Assembly: GCA_964404765.1 (NCBI GenBank)
Contig: CAYOLL010000253.1
Span: forward strand, 1-7,231
Direction: 5' to 3'
From: CAYOLL01 sp964404765 [NCBI: uncultured Gemmatimonadota bacterium]
GTDB lineage: Bacteria; 4572-55
DNA: 7,231 bases
Shown one piece after another: positions 1-4,961 of this stretch (position 1 is the stretch's first letter; each line of letters starts with the position of its first letter). The notes beneath the pieces are model-generated. The model did not search any database. It was not told the DNA's origin and was given only the letters and a program-made list of their open reading frames with translations. The position numbers and the translations under genes are program-made.

Positions 1-41
1 AACTTGTTTTGTAATAACAAATTATAGAACGGACACTAATG

Positions 42-125
42 CTTGCGAAGGCTTCAGTGCATAAAACATACAGATTTCAAATTAAGCCTTCGCAAGGTTT
101 CACCATCTTATTTCATGAACCCAAA
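42..125. repeat. Palindromic repeat element, copy 1
   Basis: First of two direct copies of an 84-nt element. Its ends form a 13-bp perfect inverted repeat: CTTGCGAAGGCTT at 42-54 pairs with AAGCCTTCGCAAG at 84-96 around a 29-nt loop. The right arm contains a small palindrome of its own (CCTTCGCAAGG, 87-97). The tail holds CCATCTT at 103-109, which can pair with AAGATGG at 124-130 just past the copy. I see no coding signature. It resembles a REP/BIME-like or MITE-like intergenic repeat, but no known family is recognised. Confidence 0.85.
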
Positions 126-159
126 GATGGCTCATGGAACAAGCTTGTGGAAATCCAAC

Positions 160-242
160 CTTGCGAAGGCTTCAGTGCATAAAACATGCAGATTTCAAAT
201 TAAGCCTTCGCAAGGTTTCACCATCTTATCCATGAACCCAAA
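160..242. repeat. Palindromic repeat element, copy 2
   Basis: Second copy, 118 nt downstream of the first. It is identical except for one substitution in the loop (A70 versus G188) and a one-base deletion plus one substitution in the tail. Its inverted repeat is longer: AACCTTGCGAAGGCTT (157-172) pairs perfectly over 16 bp with AAGCCTTCGCAAGGTT (202-217). The G in the loop completes an inner hairpin, TGCAT (176-180) with ATGCA (186-190), which copy 1 has with one mismatch. The 118-nt offset is not a multiple of three, so an open frame running through both copies would read them in different frames. This argues for a non-coding repeat. Confidence 0.85.
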
Positions 243-306
243 AAATTATGTAGCAATAACAATTGTTGAATTTATTACTAAAAGTCAAGCGATTTTGTTA
301 TTCTTT

Positions 307-319
307 GCCGACTGTCGGC
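307..319. promoter_or_regulatory. Operator-like palindrome GCCGACTGTCGGC
   Basis: Perfect 6-1-6 inverted repeat, GC-rich within an AT-rich surround, about 19 bp upstream of the candidate -35 box of the hisD-like gene. Neither strand has a following T-run, so it does not look like an intrinsic terminator. A regulator binding site is an inference from symmetry and position only. Confidence 0.35.
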
Positions 320-337
320 TACTTAATGATATAAATG

Positions 338-366
338 TAAACAAGTTTCAATTTTTGTGGTATTAT
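338..366 (+). promoter_or_regulatory. Candidate sigma70 promoter for the hisD-like gene
   Basis: An extended -10 element, TGG followed by TATTAT (361-366; 5 of 6 matches to TATAAT), lies 17 bp downstream of TAAACA (338-343; 4 of 6 matches to TTGACA). Transcription would start near 373 and give a leader of about 74 nt. The spacing and the extended -10 make it the best candidate in this region, although AT-rich DNA produces chance matches. Confidence 0.5.
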
Positions 367-437
367 GCTTTACGTCACAGCTATTGAACATCAATTACGC
401 TTCCATAGTCTTTTGGACAGCTTGAAGACCCAACTGT

Positions 438-442
438 GGAGG
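438..442 (+). promoter_or_regulatory. Ribosome binding site of the hisD-like gene (GGAGG)
   Basis: GGAGG lies 4 nt before the ATG at 447. This favours 447 over the in-frame ATG at 483, which has only a weak purine stretch in front of it. The spacing is a little short, so the downstream start is not excluded. Confidence 0.65.
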
Positions 443-446
443 ACGC

Positions 447-1784
447 ATGGAAGTTATTAATAGTGTTTTATCGGGAAACGAAATGCTGAAAATTGTACAC
501 GCTAAAAGTGCGGAATTCCAACGCCACTTGCATAAAGTAGTAAATCGCGGTGATCGGCCGATGGAAAACATTGAGCAGACCGTCCGTGAAACCCTGGCCG
601 ATGTGCGGTCACGCGGCGATGTTGCCTTGTTGGATTTGACTCAGCGTTATAACGGTGTAAAATTTCAAAGTGTAGCCGATATGAAAATCGCGCCGGATCA
701 AATTGAGCACGCCTGGCAAAATGTAGATAAAGGCTTTTTAGAGGCTTTCCGCAATGCGAGGCAGAAGATTTATAAATTCCATGAAAAGCAGCGATCCAAC
801 TCCTGGTTTTCCATGGAAGCGCATGGCGTCATCATTGGTCAAAGGATGATTCCCTTAAAGCGAATTGGTATTTATGTTACCGGAGGCCATACGGTTTATC
901 CTTCCACTGCGCTGCTTAATGCGATACCGGCCCAGTTAGCCGGGGTCAAAGAAATCTATGTCGTCACCCCGTCGAACATGTTGGAAGAAGACCCAAACCC
1001 GTATGTTCTGGCAGCGGCAAAAGAATTAAATATCGAGCATATCTATCGCGTCGGCGGGGCCCAGGCAATTGGTGCGCTGGCTTATGGCACACAAACAATT
1101 CCGCAGGTTGATAAAATTATCGGGCCGGGCGATGTCTATGTGTCACTGGCCAAAAAACTGGTACAAGGCTATGTCGGCACGGATATGATTTTAGGACCCA
1201 GCGAAGTCGTCATCCTGGCCGATGAAAGCGCCTATCCAAAAGTCGTTGCGGCGGATCTGCTTTCGCAAGCGGAGAAGGACGAAATGTCGGCGGCTATTCT
1301 GATCACCAATTCACGGGAATTGGCCGAATACGTCGCGCTGGAAGTGGAGTTGCAGTATAAATCGCTTGGCCACAGTCGCATTATTCGCCGATCATTGGAA
1401 GAATACGGCATCATCTTTTTGGTGGACGATTTGGATGAGGGCATTCAGATTATCAATCAAATCGCTCCGCAACAGTTAGGCGTCATTACAAAAGACGCCT
1501 GGCAGCGTTTGGACCAGATTGAAAATGCCGGAGCAGTCTTTATCGGCCCGTATTCTCCGGAAGTGGTCGGCGACTACTTAGCCGGACCCAGCCATATTTT
1601 ACCAACCGGTGGCGCCGCCCGTTTTCACTCCCCCTTAAGCGTGAACGATTTTTTGAAAACATCACATATCGTTTTCTATACCGCCAAAGCTTTAAAGCAG
1701 GATTATCAGCACTTAATCGCATTGACCGCCGCCGAAGGTTTTGAGGCCCAGGCGAAGGCTGTTGAGCGGCGCTTTTCCATTTAA
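447..1784 (+). CDS. hisD: Histidinol dehydrogenase family protein with a disrupted active site
   Basis: 445 aa, about the length of E. coli HisD (434 aa), which oxidises L-histidinol to L-histidine with NAD+ and zinc in the cytoplasm. The fold is complete: GGHTVYPSTALLNAIPAQLAG (from residue 146), GGAQAIGALAYGT (203-215), GPGDVYV (227-233), GPSEVVILAD (250-259) and the C-terminal GDYLAGPSHILPT region (375-387) are all recognisable. By alignment to E. coli from memory, the key residues are not conserved. Zinc ligand His262 is Lys277 (QAEK for QAEH). Catalytic Glu326-His327 is Gln342-Gln343 (APQQL for GPEHL). Zinc ligand His419 is Gln435. Gln274, Asp376 and His383 (E. coli Gln259, Asp360, His367) are kept. 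The usual GPGN and DMPAGPSE motifs are also altered, to GPGD and DMILGPSE. The frame is intact, so it is either a recently decayed HisD or a maintained HisD-fold pseudoenzyme. The family assignment is certain; histidinol dehydrogenase activity is doubtful. Confidence 0.9.
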   Translation: MEVINSVLSGNEMLKIVHAKSAEFQRHLHKVVNRGDRPMENIEQTVRETLADVRSRGDVALLDLTQRYNGVKFQSVADMKIAPDQIEHAWQNVDKGFLEAFRNARQKIYKFHEKQRSNSWFSMEAHGVIIGQRMIPLKRIGIYVTGGHTVYPSTALLNAIPAQLAGVKEIYVVTPSNMLEEDPNPYVLAAAKELNIEHIYRVGGAQAIGALAYGTQTIPQVDKIIGPGDVYVSLAKKLVQGYVGTDMILGPSEVVILADESAYPKVVAADLLSQAEKDEMSAAILITNSRELAEYVALEVELQYKSLGHSRIIRRSLEEYGIIFLVDDLDEGIQIINQIAPQQLGVITKDAWQRLDQIENAGAVFIGPYSPEVVGDYLAGPSHILPTGGAARFHSPLSVNDFLKTSHIVFYTAKALKQDYQHLIALTAAEGFEAQAKAVERRFSI

Positions 1785-1836
1785 AGGACGAAGTCTGATG
1801 TTTCCGACTGCCAAATATCTGAGAAATTCGGTTTAA
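1784..1836 (+). pseudogene. Possible hisC 5' remnant or short leader peptide
   Basis: An AAGGA ribosome binding site (1784-1788), overlapping the hisD stop codon, sits 9 nt before an ATG at 1798. The ATG opens a 12-codon frame, MFPTAKYLRNSV, ending in TAA at 1834-1836. The placement is that of a translationally coupled next gene. HisC (histidinol-phosphate aminotransferase) commonly follows HisD, and many HisC proteins begin with a short Phe/Lys/Arg-containing segment ending in a basic residue and Asn-Ile/Val. I could not follow further HisC homology in any frame after the stop, so only the first codons would survive. Alternatives are a regulatory short peptide or chance. Confidence 0.3.
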
Positions 1837-1852
1837 AAACGCCAAAAACGCC
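1835..1852. repeat. Tandem 9-nt repeat AAAAACGCC x2
   Basis: Two perfect adjacent copies (1835-1843 and 1844-1852) directly after the short reading frame behind hisD, followed by a T-run (1857-1862). There is no inverted partner, so this is not an intrinsic terminator. A similar AAAAACGC occurs at 2077-2084 in the rho leader. Confidence 0.5.
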
Positions 1853-1864
1853 TGCCTTTTTTCA

Positions 1865-1890
1865 AATTTTACGCAGTTTGTGCGAAAATT
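1865..1890. other. Hairpin just upstream of the rho promoter
   Basis: AATTTT (1865-1870) plus CGCA (1872-1875) pairs with TGCG (1881-1884) plus AAAATT (1885-1890), giving 10 bp with a single bulged A at 1871 and a 5-nt loop. It ends 1 nt before the -35 box. No U-tract follows on either strand. It could weaken read-through from hisD or mark a protein site, but neither role is shown. Confidence 0.4.
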
Positions 1891-1891
1891 C

Positions 1892-1920
1892 TTGACAAAC
1901 TCCGTCGGATTTTGTAAAAT
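1892..1920 (+). promoter_or_regulatory. Strong sigma70-type promoter upstream of rho, with a dyad in the spacer
   Basis: A perfect -35 TTGACA (1892-1897) and a -10 TAAAAT (1915-1920; 5 of 6 matches) are separated by an optimal 17-bp spacer, so transcription should start near 1927. The spacer is occupied by a dyad centred on T1905. ACAAA (1895-1899) mirrors TTTGT (1911-1915) and TCCG (1901-1904) mirrors CGGA (1906-1909), with one mismatched pair between them (1900/1910). Nine of ten pairs match over 21 bp, and the symmetry continues to TT/AA at 1892-1893 and 1917-1918. A repressor bound here would occlude RNA polymerase. The promoter call is strong; the operator is an inference. Confidence 0.75.
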
Positions 1921-2004
1921 TTTCTTTTGCAATTGAGATAACCCGCTCATTTTTCCCGCAAGCATCTTTGATTCACCGCGAGATCAGAGCTTTTTACTTG
2001 AGCC

Positions 2005-2016
2005 TGGATTATTCAC
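2005..2016. repeat. 12-nt direct repeat TGGATTATTCAC, copy 1
   Basis: TGGATTATTCAC occurs here and again at 2247-2258 in the same leader, 242 nt apart. Copy 1 can pair with GTGAATAA at 2051-2058. A related CTGAATAATTCAT is present at 7181-7193. It may be a fragment of a dispersed intergenic repeat. Confidence 0.45.
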
Positions 2017-2085
2017 AATAATCAATTATTACGATACAAAGATACAAATGGTGAATAAGTAAAAGGGGCGCGCCTTAAAAACGCA

Positions 2086-2121
2086 ACCCTGGATGTGGAG
2101 CATTCGCAGACATCCCAGGGT
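2086..2121 (+). other. Stem-loop in the rho leader
   Basis: ACCCTGG (2086-2092) pairs with CCAGGGT (2115-2121) and ATGT (2093-2096) pairs with ACAT (2110-2113). This gives 11 bp with one bulged C (2114) and a 13-nt loop. It is the most stable local structure in the leader. No T-run follows, so it is not an intrinsic terminator. It may organise the leader ahead of the C-rich segment. Confidence 0.55.
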
Positions 2122-2173
2122 AGTGAGTTTAACGCTATTTTTATAACGAACGCCACCTTAACCACTTCCCGAC

Positions 2174-2201
2174 TTGAGCAATTTTTTTATCTTATGCTCA
2201 A
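2174..2201 (+). other. Stem-loop with a U-rich loop in the rho leader
   Basis: TTGAGCA (2174-2180) pairs perfectly with TGCTCAA (2195-2201), a 7-bp stem enclosing a 14-nt loop that includes seven consecutive T. It lies within the C-rich, G-poor part of the leader. Its role is unknown. Confidence 0.45.
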
Positions 2202-2246
2202 AACTACACCTCGTTTTCCGCACCCAAGCTTTTATTGTCATACCTT

Positions 2247-2258
2247 TGGATTATTCAC
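2247..2258. repeat. 12-nt direct repeat TGGATTATTCAC, copy 2
   Basis: Perfect second copy of the sequence at 2005-2016, about 98 nt before the rho start codon. This copy has no nearby complementary partner. It could compete with copy 1 for pairing to 2051-2058, but that is speculative. Confidence 0.4.
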
Positions 2259-2338
2259 TAATTCAGTAGCGTATCATCCGAGCTATGTGACTATTTCCGT
2301 CATTTTTGTTACCACTTAACTTTTTTTTGATTCTTTTT

Positions 2339-2346
2339 AGAAGGAG
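2339..2346 (+). promoter_or_regulatory. Ribosome binding site of rho (AGAAGGAG)
   Basis: A near-ideal anti-Shine-Dalgarno match lies 10 nt before the ATG at 2357. The in-frame ATG at 2348 is only 1 nt away and a TTG at 2306 has no site in front of it, so 2357 is the chosen start. A T8 tract at 2321-2328 precedes it. Confidence 0.8.
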
Positions 2347-2356
2347 AATGCATTTT

Positions 2357-3676
2357 ATGCAGGACGAGTCTTTACCAACGAGTAACGGTCAAACCGGGAC
2401 AGGAAAGATCAAGCAGGAAGAGCTTGACATTGCTGTTCTAAAATCCAAAACAATTGCGCAATTAACTGAAATTGGCCTGAAGTTAGGTTTGCTTGGCTTA
2501 AGCGGGCTGCGCAAACAGGAACTCATTTTTAAAATCCTGGAGACCCAAACCCAACAAGCCGGTTTGGTTCATGCCGAGGGTGTGCTGGAAATTTTATCGG
2601 AAGGCTATGGCTTTCTGCGGTCACCATCATACAACTATTTGCCGGGCCCCGACGATATCTACGTTTCGCCATCCCAAATCAAGCGGTTCGATTTGCGAAC
2701 GGGCGACACTGTCGCCGGACAAGTGCGTCCGCCCAAAGACTCTGAGCGCTATTTTGCGCTGTTACGAGTCGACAGCGTTAATCGTATTAATCCGGAAACC
2801 GCTAAATCCAGAGTCCTTTTTGACAATTTAACTCCGCTGTATCCCAATCAGAAGATTAATCTGGAAACGGATGTGAAAGACCTGTCAACCCGTATTGTTG
2901 ACCTGCTTGCGCCTATTGGTAAGGGTCAGCGCGGCTTGATCGTTGCGCCGCCCCGCACCGGTAAAACCGTTTTATTGCAGCGCATCGCCAACAGCATCAC
3001 CACCAATCATCCGGAAATCATATTAATTGTGTTACTGATTGATGAACGACCGGAAGAAGTGACCGACATGCAACGCTCTGTCAAGGGCGAAGTCATCAGC
3101 TCCACCTTTGATGAGCCGGCAGAACGTCACGTGCAAGTAGCGGATATGGTCATCGAGAAGGCCAAACGTCTGGTCGAATGCGGTCAGGATGTCGTTATTC
3201 TATTGGACAGCATCACCCGGTTAGCACGGGCGCACAATGTTATCGTCCCGCATAGCGGCAAAATCCTGTCTGGTGGTGTGGACGCGCAGGCGTTGCATCG
3301 GCCCAAACGCTTTTTCGGCGCGGCCCGCAACATTGAAGAAGGCGGCAGCCTGACCATTATCGCCACGGCCCTGGTGGAAACCGGCAGCCGTATGGATGAA
3401 GTCATTTTTGAAGAATTTAAAGGCACCGGCAATATGGAATTGGCCCTGGATCGCCAATTGAGCGACAAGCGTATTTTCCCGGCGATTGACATCAATCGTT
3501 CCGGCACACGCAAAGAAGAATTGCTGATGAAGGATGATCAGATCAATCGTATCTGGATTCTGCGCAAGTTTTTGAGCGAAATGAATCCGACCGAAGCCAT
3601 GAACTTCCTGAGTGATAAGATGGGTCAAACCCGCACCAACAGCCGCTTTCTGCAAGCTATGAGCGAGGGCATGTAG
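2357..3676 (+). CDS. rho: Transcription termination factor Rho
   Basis: 439 aa (E. coli Rho is 419). It is a hexameric RNA-dependent ATPase/helicase that loads on C-rich nascent RNA and releases RNA polymerase. The N-terminal Rho_N helical domain spans about residues 22-65, preceded by a polar tail of about 20 residues. The cold-shock-like primary RNA-binding domain runs about 74-142 ([22 protein letters not shown]). The ATPase core has the P-loop APPRTGKT (197-204), the catalytic-glutamate segment [10 protein letters not shown] (226-235) and Walker B VVILLDS (279-285). The secondary RNA-binding Q-loop [11 protein letters not shown] (300-310) and R-loop [10 protein letters not shown] (352-361) follow, then [19 protein letters not shown]. 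No insertion of the kind seen in some Actinobacteria or Bacteroidetes Rho proteins is visible. It has its own promoter and a long leader and appears monocistronic. Confidence 0.97.
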   Translation: MQDESLPTSNGQTGTGKIKQEELDIAVLKSKTIAQLTEIGLKLGLLGLSGLRKQELIFKILETQTQQAGLVHAEGVLEILSEGYGFLRSPSYNYLPGPDDIYVSPSQIKRFDLRTGDTVAGQVRPPKDSERYFALLRVDSVNRINPETAKSRVLFDNLTPLYPNQKINLETDVKDLSTRIVDLLAPIGKGQRGLIVAPPRTGKTVLLQRIANSITTNHPEIILIVLLIDERPEEVTDMQRSVKGEVISSTFDEPAERHVQVADMVIEKAKRLVECGQDVVILLDSITRLARAHNVIVPHSGKILSGGVDAQALHRPKRFFGAARNIEEGGSLTIIATALVETGSRMDEVIFEEFKGTGNMELALDRQLSDKRIFPAIDINRSGTRKEELLMKDDQINRIWILRKFLSEMNPTEAMNFLSDKMGQTRTNSRFLQAMSEGM

Positions 3677-3696
3677 GCTTGTCTGATACCCGGTAT

Positions 3697-3729
3697 AGAT
3701 TTTCTAAATCGTAACGATTTAGAAAATCT
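3697..3729. terminator. Perfect inverted repeat between convergent genes, likely bidirectional terminator
   Basis: AGATTTTCTAAATCGT (3697-3712) is the exact reverse complement of ACGATTTAGAAAATCT (3714-3729) around A3713, so the RNA folds as a 15-bp stem with a 3-nt loop on either strand. It lies 21 nt after the rho stop and 36 nt after the end of the convergent radical SAM gene. The stem is AT-rich and no T-run follows on either side, so it differs from a classic intrinsic terminator. It may stabilise 3' ends formed by Rho. A smaller ATAC/GTAT dyad (3686-3696) abuts it. Confidence 0.6.
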
Positions 3730-3764
3730 TCAGATCGGCGGACGATGAAACTCCTGATTTAAAC

Positions 3765-4829
3765 TTAAAATATTTTTAATTGGACAGCCTTACCCGGTAA
3801 TTGAAAAGCGGCGCTCGAAAGCGGCAATCGAGTGCGATTTAAGCTGTTTTGCTGACAAGACAACCGAAAGATTTGGGCAATTTGCTCGGCAAAAAATCCT
3901 TCGCCTTTAAACCGCACACCCCAGCGGCCATCGTATAATTTTCCTCCGCGGATATCCCGGATTCGATTCAAAACCTTGTCCTTGCGATCCGGAAAATGGC
4001 GCTCCAACCAGTTGATAAACAACTCTTTAAGCTGATAAGGCAAACGCAGCATTACATAGCCGGCCGAAACGGCGCCGGCGCCTGCCGCTTCTTTTAAAAT
4101 CTGCGGCATCTCATGCTCGGTCAGACCGGGGATCACCGGTGCGCACATGACGCCGCAGGGAATTCCAGCCGCAGTCAGGATTTTCAGGGTTTCCAGCATT
4201 TTTTGAGGGTGCGAAGTGCGTGGTCCTAAAACCTGACGCAATTTTGGGTCAAGCGTGGGAATCGAGCAAAAGACCGCGGCGGCTTGTTGCGCAGCCAATT
4301 GCTGCAAAAGATCACAATCCCGTTGTACGAGGTGATTTTTGGTAATAATCACAACCGGATTACGGAATTCGACCAAAACCTGCAAGCAGCGACGCGTAAT
4401 TTCCAGTTTACGCTCAATCGGCTGATAGGGATCGGTTACGCCGCTTAAGGTAATGACTTGTGGCTGCCACTTTGACGAGAAAAGCTCCCGCCGCAATAAC
4501 TCCGGAGCGTCTTCCTTAACCATAATTTTGGTTTCAAAATCCAGCCCGGACGACATATCCAAATATTCGTGCGTTGGGCGGGCATAGCAATAGATGCAGC
4601 CATGCTCACAGCCCCGATATGGGTTAAGACTGACGCTAAAACCCAGGTCCGGACTATCGAAATGGGAAAGGGCGGTTTTGGATGCATCTTTAAAATACTG
4701 CGTTTGGGGGCGACGATCATCCACTTCCCAATCATCTTCAATGACCGGGACATAGTTAATCGGCTTAAAGCGGTTGGCCGGATTGTCCGGTGTCCCGCGG
4801 CCTTTAATCGCAGTTGACAAAGGGCTCAT
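3765..4829 (-). CDS. PA0069-family radical SAM protein (SplB superfamily, COG1533)
   Basis: 354 aa. Radical SAM enzymes cleave S-adenosylmethionine with a [4Fe-4S] cluster. Here the cluster motif is CEHGCIYC, with Cys74, Cys78 and Cys81 in the C-x3-C-x2-C spacing used by the spore photoproduct lyase-like group. The start at 4829 fits the family, whose members begin with an IKGRG-type segment (residues 8-12). Other family blocks are LNPYRGC, ARPTHEYLDMSSGLDFETKI, TLSGVTDPYQPIE (127-139), ITKN (162-165), AGIPCGVMCAPVIPGLTEHE (221-240) and GYVMLRLPYQ (257-266). The substrate is unknown; relation to SplB suggests nucleic acid work. The protein ends in QLKIF, close to the bacterial sliding-clamp-binding pentapeptide. 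No clear ribosome binding site precedes the ATG. It lies 132 nt behind ptsI on the same strand and may be read through from ptsHI. Confidence 0.88.
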   Translation of the reverse strand: MSPLSTAIKGRGTPDNPANRFKPINYVPVIEDDWEVDDRRPQTQYFKDASKTALSHFDSPDLGFSVSLNPYRGCEHGCIYCYARPTHEYLDMSSGLDFETKIMVKEDAPELLRRELFSSKWQPQVITLSGVTDPYQPIERKLEITRRCLQVLVEFRNPVVIITKNHLVQRDCDLLQQLAAQQAAAVFCSIPTLDPKLRQVLGPRTSHPQKMLETLKILTAAGIPCGVMCAPVIPGLTEHEMPQILKEAAGAGAVSAGYVMLRLPYQLKELFINWLERHFPDRKDKVLNRIRDIRGGKLYDGRWGVRFKGEGFFAEQIAQIFRLSCQQNSLNRTRLPLSSAAFQLPGKAVQLKIF

Positions 4830-4918
4830 AAGTGTTGAACGTCAAATTTGCAGAAATGTTACTCAAAAGGGTATGATTCAGGCGGGAAAGTTTTCCAGAG
4901 CGGGATTGGTTTGATTGG

Positions 4919-4933
4919 CCGGCAGGTTGCCGG
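4919..4933. other. GC-rich hairpin between ptsI and the radical SAM gene
   Basis: CCGGCA (4919-4924) pairs with TGCCGG (4928-4933) around a 3-nt loop, a compact perfect stem about 30 nt after the ptsI stop codon. No T-run follows in the minus-strand direction, so it is not a clear intrinsic terminator. It could act as an mRNA 3'-end stabiliser or a partial attenuator between ptsHI and the downstream gene. The rest of 4830-4961 shows no convincing promoter. Confidence 0.4.
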
Positions 4934-4961
4934 GTCAGATTGAGCGAATGCTGGATGAAGA

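Larger units (their letters stand above)
243..446. other. Non-coding leader region upstream of the hisD-like gene
   Basis: AT-rich stretch with no supported gene. It holds the palindrome AACAATTGTT (258-267), the 6-1-6 palindrome at 307-319, a promoter candidate at about 338-366 and the ribosome binding site at 438-442. There is no run of histidine codons and no clear terminator/antiterminator pair of a classical his attenuator. The only local fold is a weak 5-bp stem, GTCTT (408-412) with AAGAC (425-429). Confidence 0.6.
1927..2356 (+). promoter_or_regulatory. Long rho leader with local folds and a rut-like C-rich segment
   Basis: Putative 5' untranslated region of about 430 nt with no supported gene. 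It contains TTATTCAC (2009-2016) complementary to GTGAATAA (2051-2058), enclosing AATAAT/ATTATT (2017-2022 and 2025-2030) and two tandem GATACAAA units (2033-2048). Two hairpins follow, at 2086-2121 and 2174-2201. From 2131 to 2320 the strand carries about 50 C and 22 G in 190 nt, largely outside stable stems, which is the C-over-G bias typical of Rho loading sites. Established knowledge: E. coli rho is autoregulated by Rho-dependent attenuation in its leader. The same control here is an inference. Confidence 0.55.

Noticed and set aside
42-242. CRISPR-like two-repeat array with one spacer
   Set aside because: The repeat unit (about 84 nt) is far too long, only two copies exist and no cas gene is near.
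43-387. 114-codon open frame upstream of the hisD-like gene
   Set aside because: It runs through both copies of the palindromic repeat in different frames, has no ribosome binding site and matches no family. The repeats explain the sequence.
1540-1965. Minus-strand open frames across the end of hisD and its downstream region
   Set aside because: They are antisense to a clear conserved gene and show no recognisable domain or ribosome binding site.
2095-2319. 74-codon open frame in the rho leader
   Set aside because: No ribosome binding site. It starts inside a stem-loop and has the composition of the C-rich leader. Better explained as untranslated RNA.
2308-2328. GTTA/TAAC mini-hairpin followed by T8 as an intrinsic terminator before rho
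   Set aside because: The stem has only 4 AT-rich pairs and is too weak. The T-run alone is not enough evidence.
2306-2356. Upstream rho starts at TTG 2306 or ATG 2348
   Set aside because: The TTG has no ribosome binding site and would add a hydrophobic stretch unlike Rho. The ATG at 2348 is only 1 nt from the AAGGAG site, while 2357 is well spaced.
3184-3655. Minus-strand open frames inside rho
   Set aside because: They are shadows of the rho coding frame, which is conserved throughout.
4569-4817. Plus-strand open frame antisense to the radical SAM gene
   Set aside because: It lies opposite the conserved cysteine motif region and has no features of its own.
4830-4961. Frameshifted extension of ptsI or a small gene between ptsI and the radical SAM gene
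   Set aside because: Enzyme I already has its normal length and ending, and no continued homology or ribosome binding site was found in any frame.
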